Origin: Pleodorina starrii
Lineage: Eukaryota > Chlorophyta > Chlorophyceae > Chlamydomonadales > Volvocaceae
Assembly (NCBI GenBank): GCA_030267565.1
Contig: BRXU01000004.1
Span: 7,642,001-7,706,000, forward strand
Reading direction: 5' to 3'
DNA length: 64,000 nucleotides
The notes under the pieces were generated by a model, which saw only the letters and a program-made list of their open reading frames with translations, did no database searches and had not been told where the DNA came from. Positions 10,541 through 19,931 of this stretch are shown piece by piece; the stretch's first letter is position 1; every line of letters starts with the position of its first letter. The translations under genes and the position numbers were made by a program.

Positions 10541-12486
10541 TCACGTCGACGGGTCCGCCGCGCAACCCTCCGGGAAGAAGATGTTGGTCTTCCGGTAAAA
10601 CGTCTCCCGCACAATGGGTTTTCGCCCGTGCTCCGGCTTGTGGTGGTCGTCGGGCGCCTGGAACGCCAGCCCCGTCGACGTCATCAGCTCCCCTTGCTGT
10701 CGCTCGCGACTGAGCATGGTCCGGTTCTTCGTGTCGCGGTGCGTCTTGCTGGCGCCGTCAAAGTTGGGATCCTCCTTCTCGTACACTTGGTCGTACGCAA
10801 ACTGTTGTACAGGACCCAGTGGCAGGCAGCGCAGGCGCGAGGGGTGTTCATTCTTGCTGCCCGGGCAACGAGGACACAACGTCGTGAAGAGGCCAGGCGT
10901 GGTGGTCAGGCCTGGTGTATTCGGGAGATACTCGACTGGGCCGGCTAGTAAGTAAGACCGGTCCGCCGAAAGAAACGCGGCCTCACAGCAGCAGCCCAGC
11001 CCAGCCCAGCCCACTGCAACGACCACGACATCAATTCAAGCAGCCATGCAGCGGCCCTGCGCTCATTCAAAAGCTGCAGCCGCAGCACGCGTCCACCCCC
11101 ATCTGGATGTTCTGGGTCCGTTCGCTAACGCCGTCTCCTTCTCCGCTGCGGTATTTTCTTTCTACTCCCCATCCGGGCCCCCACACGGTTCGTCCGACGA
11201 GGTCCAAGGGCCCCAGAGCTGAGCTGAGCTGAGCGGCGAAATAGCACCGGCCTGTCGCACCGGCCCGCACCGGCCCGGATACGCAGCAGCAGAAGCCCCA
11301 TTTGCGGGAATGGACCGCGGAAACCCACCGTCTCGGCCTCCGCTGCTTTTCGGATGGAAATGGGCGTGCTCTCCATCCCGGCCGCTTCCGCAAACATGTC
11401 CAACGCCTTCTTGGCGTGCGTGCCCTCCGCCTGTGGACACGTGGGAAAGCGCAGGGGCGCGGCGCAGAGCGGAGTTACGTGGGTCATGACACGTGGGGGT
11501 GACAGCTGCTGGCGAGTGGCTTCTGCTGCTGGCGGCTGCTTGGTTCGTGCCTCCACGGGGCGCGCAAAATCACGGCGAGCGTGGTCACTGGTGACGGCGT
11601 CGAAGAGCGCAGTTGGTACTGTAGGGTAACGCGATTTGCGCACCATCGCCGCACGCCGGATGGCAACTCAGCCAACAACCCGGGCTGCCAACCGCCCGGG
11701 CTGGCAACCGACAAAGCAACCGCCTCAACGCAGCGTGCACAAATGTACATGAGAGTCACAAGCTAAATGAGAGGCAATGGTTCAGGTGCCCTCGTGTCAA
11801 TGCGGCTGTGGAAGCCAGCCCGGGTCCGTATAACGGTGTGCGCGCGAGGCCGGCAGTCGGCACCCCACGCGGCACCTACCTTTAGTTGCTCTCGCCACTG
11901 TTCCGTGCGAATAGTGTTCGTGAACTCATCACGCTTGGAGAAGTCTGACGTCTGGAAGCCCCGCTTCTTTTCCGACTGGACATCCTTGTAGCGGATGCGG
12001 TCGAGATAAGGGTCGCCCTGCATGTCCAATACCAGGCATCTTCGTGACCTCGAGCCTTTCGATGCAGGTTGTATCCGATGTGATGCCGCACGCGGGGCAT
12101 GCAATTGATACGCAGGCATGCCCCACCCAAGCCGCCACTCACCGAGCTAATCCAGTTGTGCTTCTTCTCGAAGTAAACGTCCACAGTCTTGCCGTCCTTA
12201 GGGGGAACCGTGCTTAGGTGCTTACCCCCATACGCAGAGCGCGCTTGGATTTTCTTGCCATACTCTTCGGGTTTCCTGTGGTAGCAAGTCTATCATCAGC
12301 AAGAGGATGAGGCATCCATCCACGAATCCTCGGCGGGTTAAGCGGCAGCGTGACGCGCAACGCAGGATGGCGCAGGAGCTTGCAACTGCCTCACCCCTCT
12401 GTACCGATGGTGATGTAACTAGACTTAGAAAAGACACCTTTGCATCCAGCCAGCAGAGCTGGCTCGTCAAGCTTGTTGTTGTTCAT
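10541..12486 (-). CDS. CFAP96/C4orf47-like cilia- and flagella-associated protein
   Basis: Five exons in transcript order: 12395-12486, 12143-12275, 11880-12017, 11329-11430, 10541-10801. They encode 241 residues with all phases closing. The N-terminus (residues 1-30) contains GCKGVFSKSSYITIG, which resembles the opening GLFSEMEYITVG motif of animal CFAP96 (UPF0602), a ciliary protein. The middle is basic and hydrophilic (DPYLDRIRYKDVQSEKKRGF) and the C-terminus has HGRKPIVRETFYRKTNIFFP. There is no membrane segment or enzyme motif. The structure is well supported by phase; the family name rests on remembered similarity of a short motif plus length and composition, so it is moderate. It is divergent from the kinesin gene, 436 bp apart, which fits a ciliary role but does not prove it. 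Confidence 0.68.
11109..11170 (-). repeat. Dispersed element copy (CFAP96-like intron, sense to gene)
   Basis: Near-complete minus-strand copy: an A-rich start, ATACCGCAGCGGAG, then GACGGCGTTAGCGAACGG followed by ACCCAGAAC. It lies in the intron 10802-11328 and closely matches the copy at 4789-4849. Confidence 0.75.
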
Positions 12487-12922
12487 AGTTAGCGAACGTT
12501 TCCAACAGGTAACACACCTAAAAGTGATAGAGCTAGCCTTAGGCACAAGGATCTATATGCGGGGCAAAACGTCTTCACATACCCCTTGCAGAATTGAGGC
12601 GGTCGCGTTAAGAGCACCTCGAAGAACGTCGGAACTGCCGACTGTACGGCGAATTGCTCGGCCCTCCTCTCCAGTTTGGTGTGGCCAGCAAGAACTTGCA
12701 ACTGAGGAAACGATTAGTGCGTCTCTGATGATGCTGAGACGCTGTAACCTTTTGTTAGTGACGCTCTTGCTGGAGTCCCGACGTCTCAAAACCGCCGGTC
12801 TGCTTGGAAACCGTTTTTTAACCTTATGGGATAAAGCAAAAAATTTAGCCATTGGGTCATGGCATAGGCCATGGCCCATTACACCGTGATTCCAGCTAGC
12901 TCTAATCGACCAGCACCCAACC
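12487..12922. promoter_or_regulatory. Divergent promoter region between CFAP96-like gene and kinesin
   Basis: 436 bp separate the two start codons, which face away from each other, so both 5' UTRs and promoters must fit here unless upstream exons exist. The region is less GC-rich than the surrounding introns. No element was identified with confidence. Confidence 0.6.
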
Positions 12923-15900
12923 ATGGCTAGTGACACCGCGGACCAGCCCAACCGCATCCAGGTCAGGGACGGTCACATCTTGATAAGCGACACCTAACTG
13001 GTTACAGTCACCGACAGCTTCGGCTCACGCTACTTGGCCGCGGGCAGCGGAGTCCCCGTTTCCTGTCCCCAACGCCCCTTCCCCTACCCGGGCTTCGGTC
13101 TGCGCAGGTTGTCGTAAGGGTACGGCCCGTACTACCCCAGGAGCTAGCAGATGAGGTGGCGGTGACGTGCTCTCAGGACGCGAGGAGGCTGCAGGTGCGG
13201 CCGCACGGCCCCACAATACCCCCCAACCCCACTCCCAGGCTGAAAGGGTCGGGGCCCCTGCCTTGAACCCAGCGGGAGAAGGGCCGTGCATCACCGTGCA
13301 CCCAAGACGGGCGTGGACTGAAAGGGTTAGGGAGGACAGTGATTCCATTCCAGTGATGATGTCTTTCTCGGGGACAGGGACGCAGCGAGCGGGCGGGCGG
13401 GCGAGGACGCGCACGGAGAAGGGGGGGTTGTGCGTCAAACAGAATACTGAGGGTCGTGGTGCCGTGGACAAAGGACAGATCCGTCGTCGGAGAAAACAGA
13501 TTCAGACGAAGCGCAGCGAAGGAGGGGAGCGAAGGAGGCGGCGTTGGCCACAGTGGACTGTCAGCGGGGACGGACAGTCCACTGCGCCTGCGGGCTCCGG
13601 GATCACGCGCGGGGCGGCTCTGCTTCGGGACTGGCTGCTGGGGAAGATGCCCTCGCAACAGCGTCTCCATTGCTCAGTCGCCCTGGGGGCTGGAGGCCGT
13701 AGGCGCCGCCTGGGGGCCCCTGGCTGGCAGCGCACCGGGAGGGCGCCTTCGCGGAGGAGGAGGGGGGGTCACACTATGGGGCTGTGGGGCTGGTTGCCCG
13801 GGAGCCCTCGGACGTGCCCTCGGACCCCGCGCATGCTCCCGTGTGGGCTCGGATCCGGATCCGGCTGGGGCAGGATCCGGATCCGGACTGGAGAAGAACC
13901 GCGGAGGAACCCGGGTTGGATCGGGTGGTAGGCCGCAGTGAGGCGCAACCCCCACACCACACCACCGCACCACCGCACCGGGCACCGCACCACACCACAC
14001 CTGGCGGCTCCACGTCTGACAGTACCCGGTGGCTGTGACCTGGCCCTGGCCCTCAGCGACCTCGTTGTTGTTGGGGGAGGAGGGCGCATGGGCGTTTGGA
14101 CCCAACAACCAACCCTCCGCTCCTGCGCCCCCCCCCCTCGGCTCCCCCCGCTCTACCCCCGCTCAGGTGTTGCTGCCGGACCGGCTGTCGGGCGGCGCCA
14201 ATGTCCTCCCTGGAGCCACCCGCAGTGGGGCCAGGTCGTACGAATTCGACGCCTGCCTCCCCGGGAACACCACTCAGGTTCGTTGGGGTCGGTTGGATCG
14301 GTGACACGCGATGACACACGCTTTTTGCTTGGGGCCGAGGTTCCGCCTACCCTGGGGGCCCGCAAGGCCGGCCCCGTGTTCCGTTCTATGGGAAAGCCGT
14401 ACAGCACCGTACAATGCAGTACAGTTCATAATCGCGGCACGGAGAGCCGGCGCATTGGCGTTTCGTGGCTGGACGCAGCCTCGCGGGTTTGACATGGTTG
14501 GGGCCTAGGCTGGACCACGGGACGAGCCGTGTTCGCCCTTTGACACGTCCGCCACTCTCTGCGTGTGCGTGTGTATTTGTGTTTGGTGGCATGTTGGCGA
14601 TCCTGATCCGCAGGAGGAGCTGTACGACACATGCGGGCTGCAGGAGCTGGTGGAAGCTGCTCTGGACGGCTACTGCGTCACCGTCTTTGCCTTTGGTCAG
14701 ACCGGTTCCGGAAAGACCCACACCATCATCGGCCCGCGCCTCAGCCGCGGGCCCGCCGGCGGAGCCTCCCCCTCCAGCGCCACCGGCCGCCTCAACGCGA
14801 CCGGCAGCGCCGGCTTCGCCGGCGGCGGCGGCTCCGCCGCCGGCGGCGGCGGCGGCGGCGACGACCTGCTGACGGTCCCCGGCTCCGCCGCCTCCGGCAC
14901 CTCCGCCAGGTCGTTGGGGTCGGCGGCGTCAGCCGCCGCCGCCGGAGGCGGCGGCGGGGGGGGCGGCGCGGCCGCCGCCGCCGCCGCCGGAGGCATCACG
15001 ATCGATCCCGAGGATGGCATCCTGACTCGCTGCATCTCCGCGGCGTATCGGTCCATTGAGGCCCGGTCGGGTAGTTCGGAGTTCTCGGTGACTGCTAGTG
15101 TGGTGGAGTTGTACAATGAGGCGGTGACGGACCTGTTGGCGCTGGACAAGACCAAGCAGCTGCAGGTGCCGGGGGGCGGGGAGGGGAGGAGGGGAGGGAG
15201 GCGGTGGGGGGTGTGGGGGGACCGTGGGCCGGGCGTGTGTGTATGTGTGTGTTTGTGTGCTGCGGTGGGCTGCGGTGGGCTCTGCGGGGAGGTGGGTGAG
15301 GGGGTTAGGGCATTGGTTTGGCGGGCCAGGATCAAGGGGTTGGGAGATCAGGGCGGTTTTTGGGCCTGGATGACTGGAATCTCAAACCCAATGCCGGCAC
15401 GTATCCGCGACCCAACTCCCAACTGCCAACTCCCAACTCCCAACTACCAACCGCAGGTCCGCAAGGACAGCCGCGACGGCTTCGCGGTGACGGGTCTGAC
15501 TCAGGTCAGCTGCCCCACCGACGTGTCGGCGGTGCGCTACATGGTGCGCGCGCTGCAGTACCGCCACACGCGCGGCCACAAGCTCAACGAGTACAGCAGC
15601 CGCTCGCACTGCCTCATGACGTTTGTGTTTGCGTCCAAGGAGGCGGGGCCGGGTGGCCAGATGGGCGCAAAGGGCGGCATCCGAAGGTGTGTGTGTATGT
15701 GCGTGTATGTGTAGGTGTATGTGTATGTGTGTGTAGAGGCGGGGGGAGAGGGAGGGAGGCGTGTTTCAGGAGGGAGGGAAGGAGGGAGGGAGACGGAGCG
15801 CTGAGACCTGAGAGGATGGGGCTGGGGGCTGGGGGCGGCTGCGGTTGGGCGTGTAGGGTACCTGGTTTCGGAGCCGCTCCAGGTGCCCTCCGCTTCCTGC

Positions 15901-18900
15901 CCTGTGCAGGTACGGCAAGTTGGCCCTGGTGGATCTGGCCGGCAGCGAGCGGCTGCGGGACACGGGCAACACCGAGAAGGGGGCGGTGCGGGAGACGGGC
16001 GCCATCAACAAGAGTCTGTTCACGCTGGGGCAGGTGGGTGGGTGGGTGGGTGGGTTGGAGCTTGGAGTGGTGGCGGGAGGCGGCGGTTGGGACGAGGCGG
16101 CGCGGGGCGGGAGTGGTAGGAAAGCGAGCGAGCGAGCGAAACGCGAGGAGCAATTGCAAAGCGACGACATCCTAGATGCCGGAACGGATCCGTGAAGGGG
16201 CCCCGGGGAAGTGCCGCAGCTCTGCACGCTTGCCGCGTGCCTGTCGCCGATCCGCCCTGTCCTGTGCTCCTGTCCTGACCTGTCCTGTCCTGTGCTGACC
16301 TGCCCTGCCCTTTCCTGACCTGTCCTGCCGGTCTGCCCCGCCGCAGGTCCTCGGTGCGTTGTCCGCTCGCAGCAGCGGCTCCACCTCCGCCTTCGTACCC
16401 TTCCGGGATTCGAAGCTGACTCAGCTGTTGTGGGACGGTCTTCGCGGCTCCGGTCGCTGCCTGATGCTGGCCTGTCTGGGCCCTATGCGCGCCGCCGCGG
16501 AGGAGAGCCTCAACACGCTTCACTTCGCCACCATGGCCACCCGCATAAAGGCAGAGCCGGTGGTGCTCCTGGACCCGCAGGTTAGGTTGGGTGGTTGGGG
16601 CGGTTGAGGCGGCGGTTGCGGGTGGTTGAGGTGGTTGCGGACGGTTGCAATTGCGTGCCGTATCCCTTGCCGCGTTTGCGTCAGTCCAGCCCAGCTCACC
16701 ACAGCCCAGCCCTCCCCTTTTTCCATCCAGCGCCTTTCCTCGCCCCTCCTCGCCGCCTTCACGCTCAACCCCTCCTCGCCCAATCTCCATCCCATCTTCA
16801 TACACAAACAAACACAAACACACAAACGCACAAACACGCACACACACGCACAGGATCAACTGGTGTTGGACCTTCGTAAGACCATTCTTCAACTCCGGGA
16901 GGAGAACCGCCAACTGGCGGGGGCGCTGCAGCAGCTCTCCGGCGGCGCGGATCCATCTGCCGTACTGGCGGGGCTGCCGGAGGCGCTGCGCGCCTCCGCC
17001 GGCACGGTCAGCGGCAGCGGCGGCGGCGGACCCCGCGGCTCCATCGGAAGCGGATCGGTTACGCCGACGGAGGACCCGGGGACGCCGCAGCGGCCGCAGC
17101 ACCTGCAGCAATCACCAGCGCCGGGGCCGACGGGGCGGGGCAGACAGCCCTTTGAGGGTGCGGTCACGGAGGCGGCGGCGGCGGTGGGCAACGGCAGCGG
17201 CAGCGGAAGCGGAGGGTACGGATACGTTGGCGGCGGCGGGAGCGGGAGCGGGTACATGCCGCCGCAGTCGTCCGCGCCGATGCAGCAGCCAACACAGCCA
17301 ACATCATCGCAGCAGCAGCAGCAGCAGCAATCGATGCAGCTGGTTCAGAGCGTCAACTCGGGCGGGCTCGGCCTGCGCGTGTCGTACGACTCGTCCCAGG
17401 GGGGGTACGGCGGCGGCGGCGGCGGCGGACAGCACTATCAGCAGCAGCAACCGTACCGGCAACAATCCCAGCAGCAGTACATGCAGTACCCGCAGCAATC
17501 CCAGCCGTACCCCCAGCAGCAACAGCGCGGACCCATGGGTCAGCCGACGGAAATCCCCAGCCCCGTCCAACTCTCCGCAGTCAACTCGCAAGCCCGCAGC
17601 AAGCGCGCCGTCGGGCGCCGCCCATCGCCCGTGCACGCGGCGTACGGCGCCCAGGGTCGGCGCGGCGCCGGCGGCGGCAGGGGCGGCTCGCCGCGGGCCA
17701 AGTCCGTGGGTCGCAGCGGCGGCGGCGGCGGGCGGCCGACGTACCTTACGGAAGACCCCGGTGCGCTGCTGTTTGGCTACAGCAGTGCGCTACAGCCGCC
17801 GCCACTGCCCGCCAGCGGCAACAGTAGCAGCATGTCGCTGCCGGCGCTGGTTCCGACCCGTGGGTCACCCGGCGTGGCGCCGCCGCCGCCGGCGCTGTCG
17901 GAGTTTCCGGAGCTGGCGGCGATGGAGGCGGAGTTCCAGAGCATGATGGCGATTGGCGGCGGAGGCGCGGCGAAGCGCGCGCCGCCGGGGTCAGGGTCTG
18001 GGGCTGGCGGAGGCGGCGGCGGCGGGGCCGCCGCGCCTGCGGCTAGCAGAGGCGCCGGGCGGCCCAGTCCGCCGGACGCCGACCCCGAGGGCGACGAAGG
18101 CCCCAAACCCGATGTCCGGGCGCTCCGATGGGCTGAGCGGAACTCCTGGTTTGGAACCGATTACGACATGACGGCCTATGCGTACCAGGTACGGCACCGG
18201 GGTGCGCCCGCCTGTGCGCCCGCCTTTTTGGGCTTCACCCCCCAAACCTCGGGCTGTGGGCCCCCCCGCCGTCGGTTCCCCATGCGTCCCAAGGGCGGCC
18301 CACCGCCGCCCCTGCGCCCCATCAGTGCTGTTTCTCCGAACACGCGAACAGTAGCCAGTAACCAGGGGCTGCCCCTTCCTGCCCCTTCCTGCCCCTTTAA
18401 AACATCATTTCCCCACAACCCACCGTTCGTCACCCGCTCGCTCGCTCGCTCGCTGCGTTTCTCGCTTTCTCGCTTTCTCGCAGGTACACGACCGGCTGGT
18501 GGATGTGGAACGAGTGGACCCCGCCTCCGAAACCTACTACTCGGAAATCGAGAGGCGGGTGGCGGAGAAGTTCCCCGACCGCTGGGCGAGGGCCACCAAG
18601 GACCACCACCCGGGCGGAAGCGGCGCGGCGGCAGCAGCAGCCGTGCGCCGCGCCGCCGCGCCCGCCGCCAGCCCCAGCCGCCTCCGCGGCTCCAGCGGCG
18701 AGCCGCTGGCGTCGCCGACGCCGTCGTACAGCTCCGCGTTGCGGGTCAACGTCAAGGAGCCGCTGTATCGCAGTACCGCGAGCGTCAGCGGCAGCGTGAG
18801 TGGCAGCGGCAGCGGCAACAGCCGGGACGTCGCCGCATCGCTGGCGGCACAGGCGGCGGCGGCGCGCGCGCGGCAGCCGCAGGGCCAGCTGCAGCCCGGC

Positions 18901-19356
18901 GGCGCGTCGGCGTCGTACGACGCTGGGCAGTACGACGCATACGGCGAGTCCAACGGCGGCGGCGGCGGCGGCAGCGAGCCTGCGACGCCGTTATACGCCG
19001 CCACGAGCTCCGGGATGGTCACGCCGCCGATGGGTGGCGCGGTGAATCCGTTCAACATCGGGGCGTTGCACTCGGTGGCGCCGCCGAAGGCGGCGCGCGT
19101 GGCGCACGTGCCGGGCGGGGGCCAGGGGCTGGTGCTGGTGCCGGCGGGGGCGGAGCCTCTGGGCCGCGGGGGCGCGGCGGGTTCGGGCGATGTGTATGCG
19201 GACCCCAATGCGGCGGAGCGGATACAGCGGGAGTACGCGCGGCAGCGGGCGCTGGTGGTGGAGGAGCTCCGGAAGGCCAAGGAGGAGGCGGAGTCGGAGC
19301 GGCAGCGCATCTTGGCGCGAATTCAGCGCGCGGCGGGGGGGAACTCATGGCGATGA
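12923..19356 (+). CDS. Kinesin with N-terminal motor, about 1194 residues
   Basis: Microtubule motor. Nine exons: 12923-12961, 13108-13194, 14167-14277, 14614-15165, 15457-15686, 15910-16033, 16347-16580, 16854-18188, 18484-19356. The motor spans about residues 12-455: VVVRVRPVLPQE, P-loop GQTGSGKT (107-114), switch I NEYSSRSH (SSRSH 310-314), switch II DLAGSE (348-353), then FRDSKLTQLLWD. A short coiled coil follows (LRKTILQLREENRQLAGAL), then a Gln/Gly/Ser-rich tail, a block with NSWFGTDYDMTAYAYQ, and a C-terminal coiled coil (YARQRALVVEELRKAKEEAE). A 94-residue Gly/Ala insertion occupies loop L5. The start is the first ATG before VVVRVRP, giving MASDTADQPNRIQ. The family within kinesins is uncertain; the motor end is somewhat KIF12/kinesin-16-like. 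Confidence 0.93.
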
Positions 19357-19931
19357 GGGCGCGTGCGTAGGTGCGTGCGCGGGGGGCTGCCCTGCCCCCC
19401 AGCCCCCAGGGAGCGCTGTGCTCTGCTCCGGAAGCACTGAGCGTGTGGTCAAGTGGAGTGCAAGCGATTGCACGTTTATGCTGGGGTGCTGTTAAGCACC
19501 GAGCGGTTTGGTGGGGTGGAGGGTAGAAGGTGGGAGGGAGCGGGCGAAGCACTGCGAAGCTGCTGCCTATCTGGGAGGTTTTCTTCACAGGTTTCATAAT
19601 GCGTGTGAAGTGAGCCTGGCGAGGACATGCAAGCCAGCCGTGGGAGACTGCACCTGCGAGCGCTCTGGACGTCTGGGCATTTTTGTTGTTTCGGACCATC
19701 AACGGGGGACTTCGATGGGGATTCCCCAACGGAACCAACGGAAACCGGAACCAACTCAATTTGCTTTGCAGGCAAAGTCGTGATAACTGCAAATAACGAA
19801 TGCTTGTATTCTAAAGCTGTGAGCTGAGTACTGTAAACTAACGCTCTGAGGAGCTTCTCATAACGCAAGACTTATATCACGAAGACTTACCGTATTTTTA
19901 TAGCTACCGACGATGTTTTGAGAGCGCAGCT
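19357..19931 (+). other. Kinesin 3' UTR / DA1a upstream region
   Basis: No coding exon recognised. Contains a TGTAA signal at 19832. A DA1a first exon or 5' UTR may lie in the right part. Confidence 0.5.
19832..19836 (+). terminator. TGTAA poly(A) signal, probable kinesin 3' end
   Basis: TGTAA is the usual green-algal polyadenylation signal. This one lies 476 bases after the kinesin stop, before the next gene on the same strand. Placement by motif only. Confidence 0.45.

Noticed and set aside
12553..12957. 134-codon minus-strand frame upstream of the CFAP96-like gene
   Set aside because: Covers the divergent promoter and the kinesin first exon in antisense; no motif, and exon 1 of the CFAP96-like gene already has its own ATG.
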